DNA from: Schleiferiaceae bacterium
GTDB taxonomy: Bacteria; Bacteroidota; Bacteroidia; Flavobacteriales; Schleiferiaceae
Direction: 5' to 3'
NCBI GenBank assembly: GCA_022424815.1
Contig: JAKMGS010000029.1
Location: 1-16,461 of the forward strand
Length of the DNA stretch: 16,461 nucleotides
This document shows, one piece after another, positions 6,930-14,308 of this stretch. The translations under genes and the position numbers were made by a program. The notes beneath the pieces were generated by a model that was not told where the DNA came from, made no database searches, and saw only the letters and a program-made list of their open reading frames with translations. Position 1 is the stretch's first letter; every line of letters begins with the position of its first letter.

Positions 6930-7385
6930 ATGCAGGTGCAATATCGGAAACTAGACGGAACTACCATCGAAAATGCAGCCGCATACGTTCTATCGTATTT
7001 GCGGGCGCACCCTGCGGCGACCTTGAGTGTGGGGTCCGATTCTCAAAACATAGGCGGCCAAACCATTTACGTCACGGTCATTGCTTTCCGACACCACGGC
7101 AAAGGAGTGCATTACATCTATCACAAACGCCGGGAACCGCTCATCAATGACATGATCACCCGCCTGTTTAAGGAGGCGCAGGACAGCATAGAAACGGCTG
7201 AATTCCTTCGTACACAAGAGGTGAACATTCCCATCACCATAGATGTGGACTACAACGAAGATGAGCAATTTGCCTCCCACAAGCTCATCCCCATGGTCAA
7301 AGGGTGGATCCTAGGTCTGGGGTACACCATGAATACCAAGCAAAACATTCAAATTGCGAGCATAGCCGCCGACCACCTGTTGTAG
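6930..7385 (+). CDS. YkuK-like (DUF458) RNase H-fold protein
   Basis: 151 aa from the ATG at 6930; an in-frame TTG at 6915 would add five residues and leave only two bases to the divergent DUF4268 start. LSVGSDSQ (32-39), DVDYN (105-109) and the C-terminal ASIAADHLL (143-151) match the DUF458/YkuK family, which has a ribonuclease H-like fold. Asp residues at 37, 105 or 107, and 148 are the expected metal-binding acids. The family's substrate is not established; nuclease activity is predicted from the fold only. No signal peptide. No clear terminator follows, and the rhodanese gene begins 69 bases later with its own -7 box. Confidence 0.82.
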   Translation: MQVQYRKLDGTTIENAAAYVLSYLRAHPAATLSVGSDSQNIGGQTIYVTVIAFRHHGKGVHYIYHKRREPLINDMITRLFKEAQDSIETAEFLRTQEVNIPITIDVDYNEDEQFASHKLIPMVKGWILGLGYTMNTKQNIQIASIAADHLL

Positions 7386-7423
7386 GTGTGACTCAGCGCA
7401 CAGTGCAATATTCGGGAACGCCC

Positions 7424-7431
7424 TAGTTTTG
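7424..7431 (+). promoter_or_regulatory. Probable -7 element of the rhodanese gene
   Basis: TAGTTTTG matches TAnnTTTG exactly and lies 23 bases before the ATG at 7455, which would give a leader of about 15-18 bases. No TTG is seen at the expected -33 position, so this rests on the -7 box alone. Confidence 0.45.
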
Positions 7432-7454
7432 TCGCACTAAACGCAAAGAACAAC

Positions 7455-7772
7455 ATGGGACTACTCTCCTTCTTATTCGGTGGCGGCAAACGCCAAGAAA
7501 GACTTCAAGCAGCCATTGCCGGTGGTGCACCTATTATCGATGTTCGTACCCCGGGGGAATTTACCCAAGGTCACGCCAAGGGAGCCCAGAATATCCCGTT
7601 GAATGTATTTGAAAAGAATATTGCCAAGATCGCTACGAAAGGCGGTCCTGTAGTGCTGTGCTGCCGCTCAGGCGCACGTGCTGGCAATGCGCAAGCCATG
7701 CTTCAGAGCAAAGGCATTGAAGCCATCAATGCAGGGCCTTGGCAAGCAGTGGTGAAGGCCCAAAAAAGTTAA
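7455..7772 (+). CDS. Single-domain rhodanese-like protein
   Basis: 105 aa. The whole protein is one rhodanese domain: APIIDVRTPGEFTQGHAKGAQNIPL (25-49) is the typical first half, and the active-site loop is C70-R-S-G-A-R75, preceded by a second Cys at 69. The six-residue loop fits sulfurtransferases rather than Cdc25-type phosphatases. Such stand-alone rhodaneses transfer sulfane sulfur from thiosulfate or persulfides to thiols, and many Bacteroidota carry several. The N-terminal LLSFLFGGG is hydrophobic but too short for a clear signal peptide, so it is likely cytoplasmic. It appears to be its own transcription unit. Confidence 0.92.
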   Translation: MGLLSFLFGGGKRQERLQAAIAGGAPIIDVRTPGEFTQGHAKGAQNIPLNVFEKNIAKIATKGGPVVLCCRSGARAGNAQAMLQSKGIEAINAGPWQAVVKAQKS

Positions 7773-7804
7773 GATTACTGCGGCCTCAAATGAGATTTGG
7801 ACCC

Positions 7805-7812
7805 TAACTTTG
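7805..7812 (+). promoter_or_regulatory. Probable -7 element of the TonB-receptor operon
   Basis: TAACTTTG matches TAnnTTTG and lies 19 bases before the ATG at 7832, which would give a leader of about 13-15 bases. The -33 TTG is not evident at the expected spacing. Confidence 0.45.
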
Positions 7813-7831
7813 CGGTCAAATCTTTTTTGAC

Positions 7832-10225
7832 ATGCGTAACGTTCTCCCCTACCTAACCGTCGCATTTTTCATCTCCTTTACGAGCTGGGCTCAAAACTCC
7901 GGCACACTTCAAGGCGAAGCTCTTGATGCACTGAATATCAGTCCACTAGATAATTGGACTGTGGAAGTCATTCAGGGTGCTTTTACCCAACAAACGACCG
8001 TTGATGCTGAGGGTGGATTTATATTCCATTCCCTCCCTACCGGATTGTACAATGTGCGCGCGATCAGCCCTTCGGGTCAGATCCAAACCTTGCATGAAGT
8101 TCAGATTCGCTCGACCAAGCCTGAATTTGTGAGCTTGTTGGTGGAACGCATCACCTCTTTAGACGAGGTGGCTGTGCGTGCCGATGCCTTTCATCGCACT
8201 CCGGAAACACCGTTGAGTATTAAAAATATCAACCGTTCTGAAATGATGCGCATGCCGGGTGCAGTACTAGATTTGAGTAAGGTTATTCAGAATTTCCCGG
8301 GCGTGTTGCCCAAACCTTCCTTCGGCTATGCCATTGCCATGCGTGGTGGAGCGCCGAACGAGAACAAATACTTAATTGACGGGATTTCCCTTCCAACCGT
8401 GAACCACTTTAGCATCCAAGGAGCCTCTGGAGGCGCGGTGAGTCTTATCAACCTTGATCATATCCAGGGAATGGATTTAGTCACTGGTGGTTTTCCAGCG
8501 GATGTGGACGATGCCTTATCTGGCGTACTTCAACTGGAAGGACGCAATGCGCGCAGCGACCGCTGGGGAGTGCGTGCGACCCAAGGCGGTACAGATTATG
8601 GGGTCACCCTCGAAGGACCTGTGGGCGATAAAACATTGATCACCTTGAGCGGCCGCAACAGCTTCTCGCAACATTATTTCAAGCTGTTCAATATTCCGGT
8701 ATTGCCAACTTATCAGGACGCGCAGTTGCGTGTTCATCATAAAATTGGGCCTAGAAAGGACCTCACCATCATCGGCGTAGGCGGATGGGACGACTACAAG
8801 TTGTACACGGACGGACGAGGCAGCGATGCCCTACTCTACAACGTGGGATACATCCCTGAAGGGACGCAGCAAACGGAAGTTTTGGGTGCGCGTTACCGCT
8901 CTTTTACCGACAACGGCCGATGGGAATATGTGCTGAGCCGCGATAATGTTGGCAACCAAGCCGAGAAATTTATTGGCAACACAGGCTTGGACACAGATAG
9001 GCAATTAAACTACAGCAGCACCGAGACCAATACTAGATTTAAAGTGAGCCACCATGTGGTCAGCAAAGATTGGCAATGGAAATACGGCCTGAACCTCGTG
9101 TTCAGAGACTATGGGCTCGATATGTGGAACGTTCGCTACAACAACGATGTGGCGGTGCAGCGCATAGATACGGTGGATTATTTGGTGCAGCAAGACTTTG
9201 TAAGTGCTGGCGCGTTTACCCATCTGACGCGACATTATTTGGAGCGCAGGTTATCCACCAGCGTGGGGGTGCGTATGGATATGCACACCTTGAATTTGAC
9301 CACTATCAATCCACTGGCCCAGCTCTCCCCTCGTATGAGTGCGCAATATCATTTGAATGATTCGTGGGCGGTGCAAGGAAACTTGGGAAGCTACACACAG
9401 TTGCCGCCAGCCATTACGATTTTGGCGAATACAGCAAATAATTGGTCACGCTATAGTTATGCTGGCCGAGTCAATCAAGCCGCCACCGGTATAGAGTTCC
9501 AAAACGGACAGACGTATCGATTCTCACTTGAAGGATTTTACAAGGACTACCGCCAAATGCCCTATCTGTGGGCCGATCAGATGGCTTTTTCGCAGGCCAT
9601 TGGTGCTTACGTGGCTGTGGGGGACCAAGTAAGTTCTTCGCGCGCCCAGGGCCGTGCCTATGGCCTGGAACTGTTCCTACAGCAAAAGCTTAAGGGTACC
9701 TACTGGTGGACGATGAGCTACAACTTTGGATACAGCGAAACCCGCTTGGATGCTTCACAGGAATGGACACCGACGGTTTGGGACAACCGCCACAACATCA
9801 ACCTTGTCCTGGGTAAAGTATGGGGCAAGGGCTGGCAGATTGGGGCCAAATACCGTTGGGCTACAGGAACGCCTTATACTCCGTTCGATACAGAGCTGAG
9901 TGCGGTATCAGCAAACTGGGACGTGTTGCAGCGCGGAATTTTCGATGTGGACCAAATCATGGGCGAGCGCTTGCAAGCCTATAGTGTGATTGACGTGCGA
10001 TTGGACAAGACCTACAACAAGAAGAATTACAGTTTGACTTGGTTCTTGGATTTGCAAAACTTCACCAGCTCTGATATTCCGTTGATGCCGTATTTGACGG
10101 TGGAACGTGATGAGGCAGGAGCACCGGTAGTTGACCCAATGGACGCGGGTAAATACAGTATGAAGCTCATCCAGAGTGATACGGGTAGATTGCTTCCGAC
10201 CATCGGATTGATCCTCGAGATTTAA
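7832..10225 (+). CDS. TonB-dependent outer-membrane receptor with carboxypeptidase-regulatory-like domain
   Basis: 797 aa. Residues 1-21 are a signal peptide (hydrophobic to SWA/Q). Residues about 24-98 are a CarboxypepD_reg-like beta domain (TTVDAEGGFIFHSLPTGLYNV), common on Bacteroidota receptors. LDEVAVRAD (110-118) is in the TonB-box/plug-linker position. The plug spans about 120-240 (MRGGAPNENKYLIDG, then LVTGGFPADVDDALSGVL). The rest is a beta-barrel rich in alternating aromatic strands, ending in a strand TIGLILEI. It imports an unknown ligand across the outer membrane with energy from TonB-ExbBD. No SusD partner is adjacent. The arylsulfotransferase-like gene follows after 42 bases, so the two are probably co-transcribed. 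Confidence 0.92.
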   Translation: MRNVLPYLTVAFFISFTSWAQNSGTLQGEALDALNISPLDNWTVEVIQGAFTQQTTVDAEGGFIFHSLPTGLYNVRAISPSGQIQTLHEVQIRSTKPEFVSLLVERITSLDEVAVRADAFHRTPETPLSIKNINRSEMMRMPGAVLDLSKVIQNFPGVLPKPSFGYAIAMRGGAPNENKYLIDGISLPTVNHFSIQGASGGAVSLINLDHIQGMDLVTGGFPADVDDALSGVLQLEGRNARSDRWGVRATQGGTDYGVTLEGPVGDKTLITLSGRNSFSQHYFKLFNIPVLPTYQDAQLRVHHKIGPRKDLTIIGVGGWDDYKLYTDGRGSDALLYNVGYIPEGTQQTEVLGARYRSFTDNGRWEYVLSRDNVGNQAEKFIGNTGLDTDRQLNYSSTETNTRFKVSHHVVSKDWQWKYGLNLVFRDYGLDMWNVRYNNDVAVQRIDTVDYLVQQDFVSAGAFTHLTRHYLERRLSTSVGVRMDMHTLNLTTINPLAQLSPRMSAQYHLNDSWAVQGNLGSYTQLPPAITILANTANNWSRYSYAGRVNQAATGIEFQNGQTYRFSLEGFYKDYRQMPYLWADQMAFSQAIGAYVAVGDQVSSSRAQGRAYGLELFLQQKLKGTYWWTMSYNFGYSETRLDASQEWTPTVWDNRHNINLVLGKVWGKGWQIGAKYRWATGTPYTPFDTELSAVSANWDVLQRGIFDVDQIMGERLQAYSVIDVRLDKTYNKKNYSLTWFLDLQNFTSSDIPLMPYLTVERDEAGAPVVDPMDAGKYSMKLIQSDTGRLLPTIGLILEI

Positions 10226-10267
10226 GAAGGGATTGCCTTACCTTTAGGGCCCAATGAATTGGACATT

Positions 10268-11560
10268 ATGCTAAAATCTATCCTCCGCAAGATTCCCGTA
10301 TATCTTGCCAATGTTGTGATTCTATTGACCCTGCTCAGTCTCTTTGGCTGGTTGGTACGCGAAACGACAAAAGGCAAACAATGGGTACCGCATCAGGTCA
10401 GTCGTTCCATTACCTTCTTTACTACGCTTCCGGACCGATTAATGGTTGCAAAAGCAGCGGTAGAGCGACTTCCTTTGGTGTTCGTGCCCTCACCAGAGAA
10501 TTTTGAGCCGCTTAACGAGCTCGTGGAGGATGTGAAGGTGTTGACCAGCTATGCCAATGCAAATTGGAAACGCACCATCGCCATCATCAACCTGCGTACT
10601 GGGGAAGAATTAAAGACTTGGTCCGTGGACCGACTTGCAAATCCTCACAACCGCATCATGCACTCATTGATGCTGCCAGATTCGAGTTTGATCTATTCTT
10701 TGAACGGCGTTACGGGCATCATCAAGATTGACAAGAATAGTGAGCGCCTGTGGAAGCAGGATACCATCGCCCACCACCATGCTATCAACATAGGCGCAGA
10801 CAACACCTTCTGGGCCAATACCTATACCAAAGACAAGGGCGAACACATCTACTATGGGGCAAGGTTCAATATTGACGGTCGAGAATTTCCGTTCATCGAC
10901 AACACCCTGACCCAGTTCGATGCGGAAACCGGTCGTATCCTCTACCACAAGAGTGTGACGAAAATTCTCATAGAAAATGACCTTACCCATTTGTTGATCA
11001 AATCTGATTCCCCGGGCGATCCGCTTCACATTAACGACGTACAACCAGTGTTGAAAGATGGACCGCATATGCTCAAAGGAGATGTATTCATTTCTTCGAG
11101 AACAAGCTCCTGGATCATGCTCTACCGCCCTTCTACAGGAGAGGTTGTAGAATTGATCGAAGGTCCCTTTATGTCGCAGCACGATGTGGATATTGAATCT
11201 GATTCGACTATCATCTTCTTCAACAACGGCGGACAGACTCTCAAGGGAGAACGTCCAGACCAGCATCGTCTTGCCGAAAAACTCATCGAGGTGAAGCCAC
11301 AATATTCAGGGGTGCTCCGCTATCATTTGGGCAAAGGCACTTTTGAGCGTATTTATCCCGAGATCTTTGAGGCGCAAGAAATTTTCTCGTTCACCGAAAG
11401 TTTGGTCGACGAGTTGCCCGGCGGTGGTTATTTCATCGAAGAGCAGAACTCAAGCGTACTTTGGGTGGTTAAAGACGGGGAAGTGAAATATAGAAACATC
11501 TTGCCTTCACAACATGAGGGACACCATCATTTGGCCAATTGGGCCCGTGTAATGCCCTAA
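10268..11560 (+). CDS. Membrane-anchored arylsulfotransferase (ASST)-family protein
   Basis: 430 aa from the ATG at 10268; a TTG at 10259 is in frame but less likely. A single N-terminal transmembrane segment (about 10-29) anchors it, probably facing the periplasm. The rest matches the arylsulfate sulfotransferase beta-propeller: HHHAINI (169-175), PLHINDV (252-258), ISSRTSSWIMLY (275-286), SQHDVDI (303-309) and FFNNG (317-321). These His and Arg positions correspond to the family's conserved active-site motifs. Classical ASST moves sulfate between phenolic compounds using a transient sulfo-histidine. The particular substrate is unknown, and many distant homologues have no proven activity. 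It follows the TonB receptor and is 12 bases ahead of the nitroreductase, suggesting one operon acting on an imported, perhaps phenolic, compound (inference). Confidence 0.8.
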   Translation: MLKSILRKIPVYLANVVILLTLLSLFGWLVRETTKGKQWVPHQVSRSITFFTTLPDRLMVAKAAVERLPLVFVPSPENFEPLNELVEDVKVLTSYANANWKRTIAIINLRTGEELKTWSVDRLANPHNRIMHSLMLPDSSLIYSLNGVTGIIKIDKNSERLWKQDTIAHHHAINIGADNTFWANTYTKDKGEHIYYGARFNIDGREFPFIDNTLTQFDAETGRILYHKSVTKILIENDLTHLLIKSDSPGDPLHINDVQPVLKDGPHMLKGDVFISSRTSSWIMLYRPSTGEVVELIEGPFMSQHDVDIESDSTIIFFNNGGQTLKGERPDQHRLAEKLIEVKPQYSGVLRYHLGKGTFERIYPEIFEAQEIFSFTESLVDELPGGGYFIEEQNSSVLWVVKDGEVKYRNILPSQHEGHHHLANWARVMP

Positions 11561-11572
11561 AAAGAGCAGCTT

Positions 11573-12295
11573 ATGACCTTTGACGAAATCATCGACTTCC
11601 GCGCTTCGAATCGCAAGTTTGATCCTGAGGTACCCGTACCTGTAGAGGTCATTGAAAAAGCCCTGAAACATGCCACTCTTGCCCCGAACAGCAGCAATAT
11701 GCAGCTGTGGGAGTTTCATTGGACCAAAAGCCCGGAGGCAAAGGCCAAGATGGTGGAGGCATGTTTAAGTCAAATGGCCGCGAGATCCGCCCAGGAAATG
11801 GTGGTCTTTGTAACGCGTCGTGATCTGTGGAGAAAGCGCAGACAATGGCACCTAAATTGGATTGATAAAGATGCCGAGCGCATTGGCGATCCCAACGCGC
11901 GTTCTATTAAGCTTCGCAGAAAATACTACGGGTCCCTAATGCCCGTGTTTTATTTCAACGACGGCTTTGGATTGATGGGGATTTTTCGCCGTGTGACGAC
12001 ATTTTTCGTTGGCCTGCAACGTCCAATAGTTCGTGGCGAAGGTCATGCAGGTCAACGCATTTCGGTACACAAGAGCTGCGCCCTAGCCGCGGAAAACTTC
12101 ATGCTCAGTTGTGCGGCCCAAGGTTTTCATACCTGTCCTATGGAAGGTTTCGATGCGAAAATGGTCAAGAAGCAATTGAAGTTACCGCGCGGTGCGGAAG
12201 TCAATATGGTCATCGCTGTGGGTAAAGGAACCAAAGAAGGGTTCTGGGGACCACGCCGTCGTGTAGCCGACGACGAAGTCATCTTTCGTCATTAA
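11573..12295 (+). CDS. Nitroreductase-family FMN flavoprotein
   Basis: 240 aa. The N-terminus has the family FMN-phosphate motif in variant form, RASNRKF (10-16), followed by LAPNSSNMQLWEF (36-48), the usual flavin-contacting loop. KSCALAAENFMLSCAAQGF and the PMEGF motif near residue 200 match the C-terminal half. It is somewhat longer than minimal nitroreductases because of a basic, aromatic insertion between about 85 and 160. Members use NAD(P)H to reduce nitroaromatics, quinones or flavins; the real substrate is unknown. It starts 12 bases after the ASST-like gene with purine-rich AAAGAG before it, so it should be co-transcribed. Its stop overlaps that of the convergent peroxidase gene in TTAA at 12292-12295. 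Confidence 0.87.
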   Translation: MTFDEIIDFRASNRKFDPEVPVPVEVIEKALKHATLAPNSSNMQLWEFHWTKSPEAKAKMVEACLSQMAARSAQEMVVFVTRRDLWRKRRQWHLNWIDKDAERIGDPNARSIKLRRKYYGSLMPVFYFNDGFGLMGIFRRVTTFFVGLQRPIVRGEGHAGQRISVHKSCALAAENFMLSCAAQGFHTCPMEGFDAKMVKKQLKLPRGAEVNMVIAVGKGTKEGFWGPRRRVADDEVIFRH

Positions 12296-13230
12296 AGCGC
12301 TTCGAGGAACGCCAACAATTGATCACATTCCTTTTTAGAAAGCCCTAGAGGCTCAATACGTGCGTCTTGGTAGGTGTGTCCCTCTCCTCCTAGGTTGTAT
12401 TGTTCTATGACGGCCTGAAGTGTGGAAATGGAGCCATCGTGCATATACGGTGCCGTGAGCGCCACATGTTTCAACGAAGGAATCATGAAGGTGTAGCGGT
12501 CGGATTCCTCATTCGTGAGACGTTCCTTTCCAATATCCTGAGTGAAGTTTATCGGCGTGCCATTGTTGGCAAAGGAGAAATCAGTAAAAAGCGGCCCATT
12601 GTGGCATTGCGCACATCCGGCTTTACCAAAGAATAATTGGCCTCCTTTATAAGCTTGATCTGAAATAGGTTGAGCGTCCAATTGTAAGAGATCAATCGGA
12701 CGAGAAAAATCAATCAATGTGCGTTCATAATTTGCCAAGGCTCGTACCAGGTTGAACGAGGTCACCGTGTCCCCATAGGTATGCAGGAACTGCTGCTTGT
12801 AGGGCGAGGCGTTCAAACGTGCCACGGCATCTACAAGATTGTGGTGCATCTCGGTTTCCTCCTGCAATGGCACCAACACCTGCATCTCCAAGCTAGGCAC
12901 GCCGCCTTCCCTCATGAAGTAGGGATGAAAGGCCACATTCAACAACGTAGGGCTGTTCCTGGTACTGGTACTGCCGTCCACTCCTGGAGTAATGGCTACA
13001 TGATCTGCAAAGGCATATTCCGGCTTATGGCACGAACCACAACTAATACTCGAATCTATGCTCAATATGGGGTCGAAAAATAGCGCCTCACCTAAAGATG
13101 CTACTTCGCTGTTTTCCGGATTATCTGCTGGATATTCCATTTTGGGATAGGTACCGAGATCGAAAGGCACCTGTTCCGTGGAACACGAAAGCAATGCAAC
13201 AAAAAGTAGAATACTAGAACGGTGAAGCAT
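12292..13230 (-). CDS. Lipoprotein diheme cytochrome c peroxidase/MauG-family protein, divergent copy
   Basis: 312 aa, the last gene of the three-gene MbnP operon. A lipoprotein signal ends in LLSC with C16 as the lipidated residue, so it is anchored to a membrane outside the cytoplasm. Two c-type heme sites are present: C64-GS-C67-H68 and C206-AQ-C209-H210. PYMHDG (261-266) supplies the conserved Met that is a heme ligand in bacterial cytochrome c peroxidases (Tyr in MauG). Oddly, the WDGR element that carries the inter-heme Trp is replaced by YFMREGG (104-110), unlike the upstream paralogue. This suggests altered electron transfer or a different reaction. Its first 17 bases overlap the end of the upstream peroxidase gene, indicating translational coupling. 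Confidence 0.9.
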   Translation of the reverse strand: MLHRSSILLFVALLSCSTEQVPFDLGTYPKMEYPADNPENSEVASLGEALFFDPILSIDSSISCGSCHKPEYAFADHVAITPGVDGSTSTRNSPTLLNVAFHPYFMREGGVPSLEMQVLVPLQEETEMHHNLVDAVARLNASPYKQQFLHTYGDTVTSFNLVRALANYERTLIDFSRPIDLLQLDAQPISDQAYKGGQLFFGKAGCAQCHNGPLFTDFSFANNGTPINFTQDIGKERLTNEESDRYTFMIPSLKHVALTAPYMHDGSISTLQAVIEQYNLGGEGHTYQDARIEPLGLSKKECDQLLAFLEAL

Positions 13231-14308
13231 ATCTCGGGTCCGTAATCAAGGCCTGATCCGTGAGGGTATGCAGGAACGCCACTAGATCAGATTTATCTTG
13301 ATCCGACAGCATTAAACCGGTTCCTATGGTCATCGCCAAGGCAGGGTTTAAGGCTAGCGCGTTTTGCAATCCACTGTTGTAATGATCAATGACCTCCTCA
13401 AGTGTATTGAAGCGGCCATCGTGCATATATGGAGGCGTCAACGCAATATTGCGCAAGGTGGTCACCTTCATGGCGCCTTCATCACCGGCTTGACCAGTGA
13501 CTCCTTTTCGACCTTGATCGTTGTATATACTATCCAAGCCATTGTTCATGTACTCCTGTGAGATGAAGGTCTTGCCGCTGTGGCAGTGGCCACAATCAGC
13601 CCCTGATGTCTCTGGGAAGAACGGATTGTATTCGTCGAAGAATAGTTCCATTCCTCGCTCCTCTTGTTCTGTGAGCATGGCATTCCCAGCCAAGTACTGA
13701 TCGTATTTACTGCGGTATGAAACGATGGAATTCATGAATTGCTCTAAGGCCAAAGAAATGCGGTGCGAGGTGATTTCTTCAGAGCCAAAGGCACGATAGA
13801 ATTGGTTGGTGTACATGGTATCCTGTTCCAATTTTGCCACGACATTCGGCAGGGTTTCATGCATCTCAAGCTCATCTTCAATAGGCATCAAGCTCTGGTC
13901 TCGTAATTTATCGGCGCGTCCGTCCCAGAAATACCCGTTGGAATTCCACAGCATGTTTACTGCGCTCATGGCCTGACGACCTCCTTTCAAACCATCAATA
14001 CCTGTGGAAAATCTATTGGTATCTGAAAAGGCATTCTCCTGTTTGTGACAGCTGGCACAGGCCATGGAATTATCCCCAGAAAGGCGATTTTCGTAGAACA
14101 GCATACGTCCTAGTTTCACACCTTGTACGGTTAAGGGATTATCTACAGGCAGTTCGGGCTCCGGCAAATCCCCATACTCTAAGGTATATGGGCTTTGGTC
14201 CCAAACCGGCGGGGCCGTCTTTTGACACGCCCCTAAGAGCGCACCAACAAATAACAGCGTAACCGTACGTTTAGCGGATATGAAGTTTGGTCGTTTTAAC
14301 ATGGCCAT
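13214..14308 (-). CDS. Lipoprotein diheme cytochrome c peroxidase/MbnH-MauG-family enzyme
   Basis: 364 aa, the middle gene of the operon. A lipoprotein signal peptide ends LLGAC with C28 lipidated. Heme motifs are C84-AS-C87-H88 and C239-GH-C242-H243. YFWDGR (126-131) contains the inter-heme Trp W128, and PYMHDG (293-298) has the axial Met. All elements of an active diheme peroxidase are therefore present. The family uses peroxide to form a high-valent diheme state; MauG and MbnH use it to oxidise Trp in a partner protein. The position directly behind an MbnP-family gene suggests an MbnH-like role, though sequence alone does not separate this from H2O2 detoxification. Start could be the ATG at 14308 or 14302; either lies inside the 3' end of the MbnP gene (32-38 base overlap). 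Confidence 0.92.
   Translation of the reverse strand: MAMLKRPNFISAKRTVTLLFVGALLGACQKTAPPVWDQSPYTLEYGDLPEPELPVDNPLTVQGVKLGRMLFYENRLSGDNSMACASCHKQENAFSDTNRFSTGIDGLKGGRQAMSAVNMLWNSNGYFWDGRADKLRDQSLMPIEDELEMHETLPNVVAKLEQDTMYTNQFYRAFGSEEITSHRISLALEQFMNSIVSYRSKYDQYLAGNAMLTEQEERGMELFFDEYNPFFPETSGADCGHCHSGKTFISQEYMNNGLDSIYNDQGRKGVTGQAGDEGAMKVTTLRNIALTPPYMHDGRFNTLEEVIDHYNSGLQNALALNPALAMTIGTGLMLSDQDKSDLVAFLHTLTDQALITDPRYASPF

Noticed and set aside
10664..11302. 212-codon minus-strand frame antisense to the ASST-like gene
   Set aside because: The plus-strand product has all the ASST motifs. The antisense product looks like a codon-bias shadow with no recognisable domain.
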